The notes under the pieces are model-generated. The model did no database searches, was not told the DNA's origin, and worked only from the letters and a program-made list of their open reading frames with translations. Of a stretch of DNA of 64,000 nt, positions 13,031 through 25,399 are shown piece after piece. Position numbers and translations under genes: made by a program. The stretch comes from Tetraselmis striata (Eukaryota > Chlorophyta > Chlorodendrophyceae > Chlorodendrales > Chlorodendraceae), in NCBI GenBank assembly GCA_006384855.1, contig VCJN01002775.1, positions 88,694 to 152,693 of the forward strand. Direction: 5' to 3'. Every line of letters begins with the position of its first letter. Within the stretch, counting starts at the first letter, position 1.

Positions 13031-13033
13031 AAA

Positions 13034-13462
13034 AAGTTCGCCCCGGGACATCGGTGTAAGCCGCCCCAGCACTTGACCTAATGCGCCAATAACTGGAGTC
13101 GTAGGTCTGGCATAGCCCTTAGTTAGACCATTGCCTCGTCATTCGAACCCCGAAGGGCTCATGCATCAACCGGGTAAACCCAGGGCACGCCAGGACGATA
13201 AAGTAAAGTAAAAGTAAAGTTCGCCCCGGGTCGTCATCGGCCGAAGCCGCCCCAGGCTAGCACTTGACCTCTGGCGTCAACTGCAGTCGTAGATCAGGCA
13301 TAGCCCGTATATCATTGTCTGATTCGAACCCCGAAGGGCTAATGCATCAACCGGATGAACCCGGGACACGCCAGGCTGATACTGCCGAGATACATCGACC
13401 AGGACTCGAACCCGGAACCTCTCGCATCCGAGACGACCGCTCAACCGAGCGGACAAGGAATG
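13034..13462 (-). mobile_element. tRNA-derived SINE with dimeric body
   Basis: Read on the minus strand, the head (13462-13392) resembles a tRNA. It has a D-arm-like CCGC..GGTTGA..GCGG, an anticodon-arm-like TCTC..GAGA and a T-arm CCGGGTTCGAGTCCTGG that can pair. The acceptor stem does not pair, so it is not a working tRNA. Two related body units follow (13385-13219 and 13200-13034), each ending in CGGGGCGAACTTT; the first is followed by a TTTAC-type pentanucleotide tail. A single body copy with the same tail occurs at 53702-53833, where target duplications are visible. Confidence 0.7.
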
Positions 13463-13465
13463 TAC

Positions 13466-15284
13466 GCCCGCGATTTATTCGGCCAGAGTTGCAGGCTGCA
13501 GTGCAGTGGCTTAACTGAAGGTTGCAGTCACTTAGGGCGGCACCGCAGTACTTACTGAAGCCCAACGCTTCCGCACCCGCAATTATCGGCGAAGCCCCTT
13601 ATTATATACTATAAGGTTTTCCCCTCATCACCCACCGCCCATGGCCTGCTACAGCCATTTGCGAGTTAGTAAGGAATATATCTTCAAGCGCGGCGGCGAT
13701 TGTGGGGCGGTAACTCATACGTGAGATGTGGGACGGCGGTGTAAACAACATTAACGCCGAACAATTTGGCGCACGTTGCAGTGGCATGCACGGCCAATCG
13801 CGTTGCACGCAATTTCGGGCCAATGCTCTGTCACTCCATCTGTGTGACGCCAGGGTGTCGCTTGAGGCTTCGGGTGTTTTGAGCACACTCCTACTGTAAA
13901 GCTCCCTTTTGGAAGCATGTGTCCACAGAATTACATGTGGTGTAGCCGTGCTGTAGTACACTACACTGGTAAGCCGGTGCCTTGAGCAACAGAGGCGCTG
14001 GTTGCCGATGAAACATCTACAACTACCCCACCGGCAGCGGGGTTGCCGCGACACGCCGCAATGGGCGCCCATTCCGCATATGTATGGAGACCTGCGCATC
14101 ATAGCACGAAGCGTAAGCCTAGGATAAACATGCGTTATTCAGTACCCAACTCATACCAGGCATGTGATTGACCCATACCAAACAAAGCATACATGATCCA
14201 GCGAAGCGTCGATTTTTCGGCGCTGAGCTTTATTGCCGTACGGGTACCCGTATGGTGCAGCGGATTGGGCCTATAGGTGCATGACTAAAGCGCTTATCTA
14301 CTGGCATGTACTACTAAGTACTATAATCCACCCACCCACCCGCCCACCCGCCCACCCACCCACGGTCCTTAATTACACAGCCGTCCGATTACGATCTCAC
14401 GGCTGGGAGGCTATGAGTACTGGTACTCGCTACTCGCTGCTGGTAGTGGGAAAAAAAACCTCTGGTACTTCAAAGCGCTGGCAATGCAATTCATGGAACT
14501 GTAGGCCAGTGATATAGAACCCGTTCTTTTTTATAATTTTCTGAAAAATCGACGCATCGCTGATTCAACTGTCAAGTTACTTCATAATGATAGCCTACCT
14601 AGCACGGGTGCCGGCGCGGTAATAAGAACAACGCGAATAATAAAAACCTGCCCTACCTGTCGGAGGTCAAATACATAGATGAAACTACCGCGGAATTATA
14701 TAGCCTCGGATGTTCTTACAGTTGTACGCAAGCCCAATTTGAGGCTCTTTGTAAGGGTAAGGGTACTTGTAGGTGCGCCGGCACCCGTAGCTAGCAGGAA
14801 CATCTTGTACCTGACCTCGTGCCTGTGCATATGGGCAGAATGCTGTGATGGCCCATGTATACCTAACCATTCTGCATATGCAATAATCTGTGCGTACATT
14901 GAGCATGCGGCTGCTCCCTGCATCCGCAGGTAAATATGTTGCCTATGGGTTGTTGCTCTGCAGGGCCGTGGCGGCGGTAAGGCACCAAATCCCGATTCGT
15001 AATGCAAAGCAACGAACATGGACAACGTGGCCAGGACGAACGCGCCCTTGTAGCAATGCTTCTATTTCCTAGATAGGGCGCTTTCAACGATGGGGCGCGG
15101 CCTCGTAGCCGGTCCGCAAGATGGCGCTGGACATCATTTGGGCAAATTTCAGGCATGCTGTTGTCGTTATTTTTTGCTGAAAGCATGTGACTGGATGATC
15201 CCGCATCCTTGCAGCGCAACAACTGGGGGTAACACCTGCCAAGCCTCGGCAAACACAGGTGTCCATAAGTGTGCATACGTCACA
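13466..15284. other. Intergenic, no gene recognised
   Basis: No open frame shows a domain. A short CCCACCCGCC-type run lies near 14331-14362, and sequence resembling a degraded edge of the 173-bp satellite appears at the right end. Confidence 0.5.
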
Positions 15285-16520
15285 ACAGTACTTGTCAGGT
15301 TACACAAACAGGACAAAACATTACATGATGTACATACGTTGTATCAGTGCAGCGACACAACACAAACGATCCCATCGGCATATCCCACCGTCATTAGATA
15401 TACACGACGATCATAAATAGCTTGGCTCTATTCAAACTTATTTACAGATCACGTTGTCAGGGACGGCAGCATCTTGTCAGGTTACACAAACGGGGAATGG
15501 CGGTACATGATTCATGCGATATCAGAACAGCGATTCAACACTGATCCGATCCGGTCATATCCCACCGTCGTTATACACGACGATCATAAATAGCTCGGCT
15601 CTGTTCAAACTTATTTACAGATCACGTTGTCAGGGACGGCAGCATCTTGTCAGGTTACACAAACGGGGAATGGCGGTACATGATTCATGCGATATCAGAA
15701 CAGCGATTCAACACTGATCCGATCCGGTCATATCCCACCGTCGTTATACACGACGATCATAAATAGCTCGGCTCTGTTCAAACTTATTTACAGATCACGT
15801 TGTCAGGGACGGCAGCATCTTGTCAGGCTACACAAACGGGGAATGGCGGTACATGATTCATGCGATATCAGAACAGCGATTCAACACTGATCCGATCCGG
15901 TCATATCCCACCGTCGTTATACACGACGATCATAAATAGCTCGGCTCTGTTCAAACTTATTTACAGATCACGTTGTCAGGGACGGCAGCATCTTGTCAGG
16001 CTACACAAACGGGGAATGGCGGTACATGATTCATGCGATATCAGAACAGCGATTCAACACTGATCCGATCCGGTCATATCCCACCGTCGTTATACACGAC
16101 GATCATAAATAGCTCGGCTCTGTTCAAACTTATTTACAGATCACGTTGTCAGGGACGGCAGCATCTTGTCAGGCTACACAAACGGGGAATGGCGGTACAT
16201 GATTCATGCGATATCAGAACAGCGATTCAACACTGATCCGATCCGGTCATATCCCACCGTCGTTATACACGACGATCATAAATAGCTCGGCTCTGTTCAA
16301 ACTTATTTACAGATCACGTTGTCAGGGACGGCAGCATCTTGTCAGGCTACACAAACGGGGAATGGCGGTACATGATTCATGCGATATCAGAACAGCGATT
16401 CAACACTGATCCGATCCGATCGGCATATCCCACCGGCGTTATACACGTCGGTCATCGATCGCTAGGCTGAATACAAACTTATTTACATATCACGTTGTCA
16501 GGGACGGCACTTCTACTTGT
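15285..16520 (+). repeat. 173-bp tandem satellite
   Basis: The anchor GTTGTCAGGGACGGCAG recurs at 15453, 15626, 15799, 15972, 16145, 16318 and, after a slightly longer last unit, 16494. The inner units are nearly identical. Units at 15453 and 15626 read CAGGTTACAC, while later ones read CAGGCTACAC. The first and last units are diverged, as expected at array edges. The repeated 67-codon open frame in each unit is a by-product, since 173 is not a multiple of three. Confidence 0.95.
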
Positions 16521-16755
16521 TGGTGCCGACGAGAGTGAGCTGTTGGATTAGGTAGTCTGAATGAAGAGCGCGGACACATCCGAGCACAGATCCCGGCGGA
16601 TATTGCATCACGGGGTGGGTCACTCATGACCGCATCTTGGGGTTATTCTCAGAGCAGGACACCAAATAAACGTACAAGAAGTGCCTGCATACGTGGGGCT
16701 TTGCGGCGTGGCCCCAAGGGGGGGGGGGTGGGGGGGGGGGCACCTCGCCCGCGCA

Positions 16756-19634
16756 CTATTTCAAGTTGCTGGTGAAGTCGGTGATCCGCTGAGCGTTGGA
16801 CATGATGCACTGCCTGTCGCTGCTTCCCTCGCAAACAGAGCAAGCTCCGCAGGCCGGGCGGCAGGCACCAGGCTTGGAGAGGTTGCCGATCTGCAGGCGC
16901 GGGATCGCGCCGGGGCCATGGCCGTTATACTCCCATACGCCCACCCGCTGCCATCCTGTCCCGCCCCCCACAAGGCATCACAGAAGCAGCATGCCGCACC
17001 ATGTACTTGGGGTTGTTCGCGCATTCGCCTGCCTCGGCCCAGTCCTTGCACTGCGGGTGCAGGTTCTCACACTCCCACAGCCGTGGCGGTAACGGCCCCT
17101 GATACGTTTCTGGCTGGAACGGCTCCGTGTAGACCCAAGCAGTGGCGGACCACTTGGTGCCCGCAATCACAGGGCAGCCTGGCCCGCAGCAGCGCCCCAT
17201 CAGTGCCTCCCTGCGCCGCTCGGGGAGGACTGCGCTCGGGGACGGCGGCCACATGGCGCCCACCTGTGTGCAGGCTGTACACATCCTGCCGGAGGTCCGG
17301 GTGCAGCGAGAAGAACAGCAGCGCGTCGCCCTTCTTCGGCCGCGTCGCCACATGCCCCTCCGCGCAGGCGCTCCAGCGGCCCGCACCCTGCACGGCGGGG
17401 TCCAGGTACTTCTCCTGGGCAGCGGCTTTGGGGAAGGCCGTCTCGCCGCCCTCCTCCACGTCTGCCACGGCCAGCCACCGGGCGTGCTTTTCAGGGCAAG
17501 GCCGGGCAAGGGGTGGCTGCGGCTCATGCCGGCGGCGCTGGGAGGGATGCCGAGGTCATGGCAGCCGCGGGCGCAGGCAGGCATTGCGCCTAGATGGGGG
17601 CGGGCGATTCTGCCTGGCCGCAGGTGCCTACCCGAGAGGTACATCAGCACGGTGATCATGCGCCGGCTGCCGGATACCTGCTTGCTGTCGTAGTGCGCGC
17701 TGTATTTCTGGCCGTCCATGTACTTGAGCACCTGCACGCGCGGCGGATTGCAGAGTAGATGCCACGGAGGACATGACACCCCGTTCACATCCGGTGATGT
17801 GTCTTGGCAGTGTCGCTCAGAGGACCTGGCGGACCCAGCCGCTGATCCTTCCTCACACACACGCCCGGTTGCAGCACCGCCGGACCGCGCCCAACAGTTC
17901 CCTGACTCATCCATCCATGCCGACATCCACATGTGGATGACCAAAGTGAACACAGACCTCAAGGTTGGCCACTCTTTGCCCCCCAAATAGACTGGCCAAG
18001 ACGAGAGCGCGAGATAATCGAGCGCTCTCCTACTGTACAGCCGTTCAGTGTGGCACCACCCAAGGGCCGGGGCATTCACGACTCAGCCCGGTGCACATGG
18101 AGGTGCGTCTATGTACATTGCCATTTCATGTGGAGATCCAAGGGTCCCCCCAAAATCGAATGCTCCCGTATCGTAATGTGTCGATGTTTTGATGCCTTTC
18201 TGCTGTGCTGTGCTCTACTCTGGTACGTTCCAAGTATTCAATAGATTCATCCACTTTAAGGGTGGAGAGGGGGAGGGGGGGGGGGGGGGGTTCAAAAGCA
18301 ACATCATTTACGGACTGAGCGTATATCTATTTAATGCCATATGGAATGTACCTCCCCCCCCCCCCCCCCTTGCTCTCCTCCGCATTCGTCTTTTTTCATG
18401 TACGCTACATGTGACACTAATTACCGGGTCCCCAGGCTAAACTTTCAACCATGTTGACAAAGGCGGCCGAAGTGGTGGCGGTGATGGTAGTGGGCGGGGC
18501 ACTCCGTGAGTGTGTGTGTCAGAGGGGCAGGAGGGGGAGGGGGGGGGGGGGGGGGGGGGGGGCGCAGAACCCACCTGGATGTCCTCCGAGTGCACTGGGG
18601 GGAGATGCGTGAGGCGCGCCACACGCTGCTCGATGGCGGTGATGGTGGGGTCAAGCCTGCGCCTGCGGTGGCAGCTCCACATGTCAGTGGGCCGGGAGCA
18701 GGTGACATCATCCTGCAAGACCACCGGCGCGGCAGGTGGATGGGCGGATCGCAGGCGGCGGTGGCTCACGGGAGGAACGCCCCCTTGGAGGTGCGCTCTG
18801 TATCCAGCGCGGGCTCCCCGTCGGGGCCCGTCACCATAGAGCGCTCCATCTGCGGGGGGCACACGTCACTCAGCAGTGGCCCAGGGTTGAGAGGAAGGAG
18901 CCAAGGAGCCAAATGCCGCCGCCTGGCACCGCAGGCAGTCAGGGCCACCTCACCGCTGGCTCGGCGATCTCGATGATGTGGTCGCACTCCTCATCTGGTG
19001 CACATGCGCCGGCGTCACTCAACAGGGACATTTCCAGGTAAAGGGGGGGGGAGGGGGTTGCAGAGTTTGCCAGGCAATGCACCACACCTGTGAGGAAGTT
19101 GTGGAACACAAACGCGCGCGGCTCCCAGCTGATCGTCTCGAGCCTGTGGGGACACACAAAGGGCATAAGCCCACCCCCAAGAACACGTACTCGCACGGCT
19201 ACATGCACTCAGGCTTTGTCATGGGAGTGTACATAGTCCCGGGAGAGGGGCGCCTTACCATGGCTGTTCGCTGCTGCTTGGCGTGCAGGCTCCACTGTCG
19301 CACTCATCTCGGCTGCCGCCCTCTGCACCGCGGGGGTCATACCACACCATCAATACCCCTGATGACAGGGATGCGTGTGGGTGAGCCCGACTGAGTGAAA
19401 CGAGCCCGTTAACATCGCATCTCCATAGCATTGCCGCCAGCATCTGCCACTTCCCCCGGCAGCTGCCCCTAGCAAGGCGCGCCCATGCAGCGACCCCCAT
19501 GGGCCGATGATACTGCCACCACCATCGCGGCGTAGCGTGAAAGGTGGGGTCGTGTGTGCCGGTTGCTCACCCTGGGCGCCGCCACGCAGTAGCAGGGCTG
19601 CAGAGATGATGACTGCCACGAGAAGTCGCTGCAT
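16756..19634 (-). CDS. Prolyl 4-hydroxylase P4H2 with C-terminal ShKT domain
   Basis: A complete secretory prolyl 4-hydroxylase. Exons: 19634-19571, 19322-19259, 19143-19088, 18994-18954, 18849-18770, 18662-18575, 17731-17632, 17461-17264, 17178-17000 and 16890-16756, giving 1005 nt (334 aa plus TAG) with all junctions GT-AG and in phase. The signal peptide is MQRLLVAVIISAALLLRGG. Fe ligands are H144 and D146 (KYSAHYD) and H229 (SLHTG). K239 (GTKW) is the 2-oxoglutarate anchor. Residues 267-310 are a six-cysteine ShKT module (CKDWAEAGECANNPKYM, then CRPACGACSVC), common after algal and plant P4H domains. Compared with P4H1 it has one extra intron, splitting EDIQ/VLKY. TGTAA lies about 270 bases past the stop on the minus strand. 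Probable target: proline in wall glycoproteins (inferred). Confidence 0.93.
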
Positions 19635-19791
19635 CTGATGACGAGTCCCGAGACCGCCGAAGTCCCGTGTTGGTGTCAACAGCCCCCCCTGTGTCAAGCC
19701 CTCGTCTTCGCGATCGGCAAAGTACTCTGCAAAGATCACCCCGCCCCTCCACCTCCTTCCCGGTAGCACGCCTCCACCCCCGCCTGTCCCG

Positions 19792-19799
19792 TATTTATA
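19792..19799 (-). promoter_or_regulatory. TATA box of P4H2
   Basis: TATAAATA on the minus strand lies about 160 bases upstream of the P4H2 ATG at 19634, which leaves room for a leader of about 130 bases. No other TATA-like site sits nearer. Confidence 0.55.
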
Positions 19800-20099
19800 G
19801 CTCGGCCTTCTTCGCACCAGGTGTATTGTGGGTGGGTCACAAAGTAGACGGCTGTAGTGTAGTAATTGAGGGGGCAAAGTTGGCAATGCGCTCGAGCATC
19901 CGAAGCGGCGTGCCGACGACCCCCCCCCCCCCCACCCGCCCGGCCCCCCCGGCGCGCAGGGCCGGGGCGCCGATGATATACGTGTACAGTATCATCTCCA
20001 TGGAAATATGTCAGCGCTATCCCCATACTTCAGGTACTGGTACCCGTACTGGTACCTGCCTGCTACTCAGAGCACGAGATAGACGCAGAGGTGGGCTTT

Positions 20100-21710
20100 T
20101 GCGGGAAATCTCACCAGGGCTCAATGGAATTTGATGACATGAGGGCACATTGCTGGAAATTCCACTTTTCTGGAAATTCCATTGGAATTCCATTTACAAG
20201 TCTGAAACACCGGGGCTCGTGCCGTGGGCGACGTGGCGGGCCCTTAATATGGAACGCAAGGGGCCCTTTACACTGAATGGCTGTGAGATCAACTATGCAC
20301 ACGCAGGTGTCCCTGAGTGGTGGCGAATCCATGCTTTGATGGAGAACGTTGCCTTCATCAAATTCCAGCATGTGGATTACCTATCTCGGGTCAAGCCACA
20401 TGCCGCCAACACCGAGAGGACGGAATAATTCATTGCACAAGCTGCTCATTCATTGGTGACTGGCGCGCGATTGTCGACAACATGCGCGCAAAGAAGCTGC
20501 TACAAATTTACCAGAATGAGACGGCGCTGGAGAAAGCCGAGATTGCAAAAGCATCTCATGACTGCGCTTTCACATCCCAAATATCCCTACATTCAGAAGG
20601 TGGCCGATGAGCTTCTTGGCGAAGTTGAGGAGGTTGATGTTCTAGGTCGCCCAGACCAAGATCATATGGATGATTTGAGAGACGACGAGAGAGGATGTTG
20701 CAGAGGTGGTTTTTGCAATGGATGGGCTAACAGTGCATGTTGGAAGCCATAGAGGTCCGTGCTAGTGTTGCGAGTAGTGTTGGCGCGACGTCATCATATG
20801 CTAAGGACAATGACGAGTTGCGCCGGTGCTGTGTTACTCCTGATCGATCCGGAAGAGTCTCTTGCGTTGTCGGAGGACGATTCATATGCGCATGCCTGGT
20901 GAAGATCAACAACAACACACCCCATGAATGCTTGGTCGAGTTGCGAGGCTTGCTGCGTAGGTAGATCCGAGTGATGAGGACGATGCGATTGTGGGTACCC
21001 ATCATGCAAGGCGTCCTAAAGCAATAGCCAAAGCAGCAACGTCCAAGAAGCGGGCAAGGAAGCAGAAAAACACCAACCAAGGCCCATCTATGGCGCGCCC
21101 TCCGAGGTGACTGCCTATGAGCAACAACGTCTACAACAAATTCACCAGAACCAAGCTTGCCTGCAGCAAATGCTTGCCTTGCAGCAACACGGTGCTGGCA
21201 GTGCGGTGCATCAGCTTATGCAAGGCGTTGCATGAGGAGCGCCACTGTTTTAACAAGTTGCTGCCCAACAACAACAAAGTGTGTTCCAACAAAATATGCT
21301 CAATAAACTAGTTGCTGCTCAACACCAATATCAACACCAGCATCATGGTTGTTGGTAGTGATGCCGTTGGTATAATAAATGCTACTGTACAACATCGATG
21401 CGAGCAAATTGGGAGTGTTGTGCCGCATCCAACATTGCCACCGACTTATTACGTGTATCGTAGTGATTATGTTTACTGATTGTGATCCATGTTGGATTAC
21501 AATATGCTATTGACCTTGCAAATGTATCTGCACTACTACACATTGTGGCTGTGCCCCCTTGGTGTAAATGAGTACATATACGCGTCAGCAGAACAGTAGT
21601 TTACACTGTTGCGGTGGTATTTCCATGTCCTCCACAGGGGGTCGATGGAAATTCCAGAAATTTCCGGAAATTTCTGGTTTTCCCGTTTTCAAGAAATTTC
21701 CACTGACGAG
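20100..21710 (+). mobile_element. Possible decayed DNA transposon with GGAAATTTCC-type ends
   Basis: Lower-GC block whose two edges carry GGAAATTCC/GGAAATTTCC repeats (20155-20190 and 21645-21705). Inside are unlinked coding-like pieces: ASHPKYPYIQK-type and VADELLGEVEEVDVLG acidic stretches (20560-20690), an acidic-then-basic stretch ending KKRARKQKNTNQG (about 20960-21110), and a Gln-rich stretch (21119-21230) in a different frame. I cannot assign a family; frames are repeatedly broken. Confidence 0.35.
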
Positions 21711-22196
21711 AGGTACGGGTACCAGGGACGTGTAGCGCAGGTACTGGTGTGAATTACAAAACGGTCATGAAAAATCCCCCTACAGTTACCGCTAAAAGCA
21801 GTAGCAGAGATCAGCAATTCAAGCCGCCGCGTAGCAGTACAGTACCTGTACCTGTACCTCTAGTGCCTCGGGGATATCTGGTAGATATATCCAAGCAACA
21901 TTTTATGTACATATCACACAAACTTGAGAGGCCCAAATGGGATCATGCCGAACATAGTTAGAGCATTTCAACTGGCCTACGGGGGGCCTAAGGGGCCTGT
22001 CTTAATATCCCCCGGGATACATAAAGCATACCGGCCGCCAAAAAGTGGTCAACACCGTTTTGCCGTTTCCAAACTTTTAAAAATATTCAAACTCGCTCAC
22101 CCACCTGTTCAGCCACCCACACGACGCTATGAGGACCTCCGTCACCAAAGGCGCTCGTGTATCAGCCTGCCGAGGCCACATTTTAACCCCTGAGTG

Positions 22197-22984
22197 GCGA
22201 CCAGCGTCGGTGCCAGCATGCTCAGCTGTTCGGCAACGTTACCGAGTCCGTCGGTGATGGCAAATGTAGGGTCCGCTGGGACCATGCCCCGGCCGATGTC
22301 CAAGAGCCCGACCAGACACTCCGCCGCGAGCAAGCTACTGATGGTCGCACCCCTCCTTCGGCTGCCTCTGTGCCACGAGGTCAAGTGACTGCCGTCGGCC
22401 CTTTCGTGCCGCCCCGCCCTGCCGCTGCTGCTGATGCGAGTGCGAGTGCGCTGGATGGCGGTCGCGTTACAGGCAATGTCGTTCCCGACACCCGCACCCA
22501 CACAGAGATCCCGTCCATCCTTGCGAACTCTTCCCCAGCCTCTATCCCAGCCACCGAGCCCCTGCCTGCCGACAACCTTGACATGTCTGCCGAGTCGCAA
22601 GGCAACTAGCCAGGGCTGGAGGGAGACCTGGCGCCATCCCGTCCCGCCGGCCACCGCCTCGCCATCGCGCTCAAGCGCAACCTGGACACCAACGGCCAGC
22701 ACGCCCCTGGCAACCACGGGCCATACGCGAACGGCCGTAGCAAGCAGTCAAGGTGCTGCCGTTGCTACCGTGACGAGGGCGAGGAGCACTGGAGCTCGTG
22801 CTACTGCGTGCAGTGCAACATCACCTTGTGCATGCCCAGCTCGTTGCACAGCCGGGACTGCTGGGAGCACCATCTCCACTGCGACGAGACCGCCATCCGC
22901 CGCATGAAGCACGCCGCACCGGCTAGGGCGGCACACCCCAAGTCCGCCGCCCCGGCTACCGCCCGTAGACCCCCCTCCCCGTAG
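22197..22984 (+). pseudogene. piggyBac-like transposase remnant (core deleted)
   Basis: One reading frame with a single in-frame TAG (22607-22609). Before the stop: a small N-terminal piece (GDGKCRVRWDHAPADVQEPD) and low-complexity linker. After it: a Cys-rich C-terminus, CCRCYRDEGEEHWSSCYCVQ, then CNITLC and CWEHHLHC, matching the spacing of the zinc-ribbon tail of piggyBac-type transposases. The whole DDD catalytic core is absent, so this is an internally deleted copy. The family call rests on the Cys-rich tail and could be wrong. The frame ends at TAG 22982-22984. Confidence 0.5.
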
Positions 22985-23238
22985 TTGACCCGGGCCTCTG
23001 GCCGCGGGATGGTGTATGAGCTTATATCCTGCCAGTTGAGCTGGCTGATGTGGTTGGCGGGTGCGCTCTGTAGGTTCCGCCCGCAGCGCGCTCTTATCGG
23101 TACCGGTACAGTCGCGTACCTACCTTTAACAGAAATTTCCCTGTTTACCGTACCGGTCCCGGAATGACGATACAGCAAAACCATGTTGGATTTATCCTCA
23201 CATACAAAAGTCCCCGAGGCACTAGTAGTGGGCAGCTT

Positions 23239-24060
23239 TTAACCGGCTTCTCTTGATCTTTTAGACGAACTGCCTCGAAAGCTTGCTGCGCGTATGCCTA
23301 CAAGTGGCCCTGACAGCAACCGCTTCCGAGGCCGCCTCTTACGCGCTGCGACAGCGTTCCTAGTGACTGATCCTCCAAGTGAGGGTCGCCTTGGTGAAGT
23401 CCGTGAGCGTTCCCCGGAGTACTACGATTCCATGTTCCGTGTTGCCGCTTGCCGCCCATTTGGCCTTCCGGCGGCTCCTGTCCTCTCCCTTGGCGAGCCA
23501 TGCTCTTGTGCTTCTTGCGCCTTCTCGGTACAAGGTATGCTGGCCCGTTTTGAGGATGTTGGCGTGGAGTTCACTCCTTCAACTTGGGCGGTCGCATACG
23601 CTGATCACGTGGCACGTTGCTCTGGGGGCGACTCCAATCACGCCGCACACGAGTGGGCGGAACATGGCCTTTCCGACATTTGCCACGACGTGAAGTCCGC
23701 GCTGGGCGTGGGTGTCCAGATCCTCACGGACCCGTCGGTGCTTGTTTCTCTCCCGAAGGGCAGCGACGGCCGGCCGGCCGATGTTGGGCTTTTTGGGTAT
23801 GGTGGTGTCCGCAGGAAACACGGTTGCTGTCGATACCACCATTGCCCCTATCCTCGGCGTGTCAAGCTCGGATCCAACGACTGCTTCGCGGGCTGCGGAG
23901 CGCCACAAAATCCAGAAGTATGACGAGGGTGTCCGAAACGCCGCCAGCATGCTTCGCTTTGTTCCTTTCGCCGTTTCCGAGTTTGGCTCGCTGGCCCCGC
24001 ACGCCGAGGCTTTCTTGGTGGAGCTTGCGAAAGCTAGCCACACACACACTGGCCAAAAAA
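23239..24060 (+). pseudogene. LINE C-terminal region with nuclease-like domain
   Basis: Tail of a non-LTR retrotransposon polyprotein. 23294-23800 is open and includes a Cys/His cluster (CSCASCAF, then DHVARC) followed by RPADVGLFG. A one-step frameshift near 23800-23820 leads into TVAVDTTIAPILGVS, KIQKYDEGVRNAAS and RFVPFAVSEFGSLAP. The RPADV..VAVDTT pattern followed by a K-Y helix and an F-P-F strand is typical of the PD-(D/E)XK-like domain at the end of many algal LINE ORFs. The reverse transcriptase itself is missing. A TGTAA at 24450-24454 probably marks the old 3' end. Confidence 0.6.
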
Positions 24061-24469
24061 ATCGGCCAACTCTTGTCTGCGTGGTGCCGCCGTTTCTCCT
24101 TGCTCATCAACATGGCACATGCAGACAACGTTCTTGGAGGGGTCGCGGCCGCGTGTGCGGCACGTGATGGTGCTCCTGCGCCTGCGTCGCGTCGCTCGTC
24201 GACATGTGTTGCTATGACCCGGGTCATTGGCTGCAAGCGTCCTCGCCGCGGCTGATAGCCTACCCCGGGGCGGGGGTCCCTTTGGTTCCTGGCAGCTAAG
24301 TGACTTCGTGGTTCCCTTGGCTCCTTCTTGGTTCTTGGCTCCCTGTCCTCCTGCTCGACCTTGCTTTCAGGCTTATGTCTCTCTTTTGCTGGCAACCTTT
24401 CATAGTTGCTGTTAGTTCTGTTTGTAGTGCGCTTTTGTGAAAGCCCTCATGTAATAAATTTTAGCCTCG

Positions 24470-25395
24470 AGCGGTGAACTCGCAACTCGCGTTTTTCAAA
24501 GTCGCACCAGTTCGGGTGCGAATTACAAAAGGCCAGTACTGTACCGCTGGACAAGACAGGGACTACAGGTAAATATAGTTTAGCAATAAATCCAGAGCTA
24601 CGGGGTAGAACCGGTGTTTAATTGAAAGCAGGTTTTAAATACAAAATATTAGTCGTATAATAAGGATTGTCAATTTATGAGGACAAGCCTCTGAAAAGCG
24701 CGGGGCCGCAACCAGGACGACGAAGTAGCGAGCAGAGGCAGCGACCATATCACCTTAAAATAATCCACCCTTCATACCTGCTTTTAGTTCTTTTTGTAGT
24801 GCGCATATGTTAAAGCACTGAGGTTTTAAAAATTCCATGTAGTCGCTACTGCTGCTGCTGATTTTTAAGGATTAATCCTTATTCATACGGCGGGTACAGG
24901 TACCAGGTAGTCGCTATCTGCGCCTGTCGTACCTGTTGTTGATATTCGGCGGAGGCGGAGTATTCCAGGCCTGTTGCAATATTTTTACTGTGAAGATTCT
25001 TTTGATATTACAAGTGGCTGGGTGCCCCCATTTTTTATTTTTTTATTCGTATGGTCGCTAGTCTCCTATATTCGCTAGTCTCATCATCGAAAAATAATCT
25101 CACATCGGGTCATCCGGTTGTATTTTCTATTCGGTCTCGACTGTGCTGTCTCCTAAAGAGGAGCTTTTGGTTCTAGCATGTAAAAAAGATGTAGCAATCG
25201 TGCAGCTGTGCATATGTTATTTTATTCTTGATATGTTGCACACTCCTGAAGTACCCGTAGGACCACTATTATTTAATTGCTAGCTATCACTAATGATCAT
25301 AGAGAGTCATCATTAGTAATCGAAACATGCGTGATTTTGCCAGAGATGGTTGTTAATATACAGCTTGCAGAAAAAGCTTCAACACCCCTCCTCTC
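24470..25395. other. AT-rich spacer, no gene seen
   Basis: Lower GC than its surroundings. It may contain worn LTR sequence of the copia element to its right, but no paired LTR can be seen. A 9-bp inverted repeat (ACTAATGAT..ATCATTAGT) lies at 25289-25317. A variant of the dispersed GGTGTGAATTACAAAA motif lies at about 24515-24530. Confidence 0.4.
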
Positions 25396-25399
25396 CGGC

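Noticed and set aside
13392..13462. A functional tRNA gene on the minus strand
   Set aside because: D-arm and T-arm fit, but the acceptor stem does not pair and the segment is joined to a repeated body, so it is a SINE head.
15514..16409. Five identical 67-codon ORFs in a row
   Set aside because: By-product of the 173-bp satellite; the unit length is not a multiple of three and there is no coding signal.
17142..17693. Plus-strand ORFs over P4H2 (16681-17693)
   Set aside because: Shadow frames of GC-rich exons; the minus strand carries the conserved HxD, H, K and ShKT cysteines.
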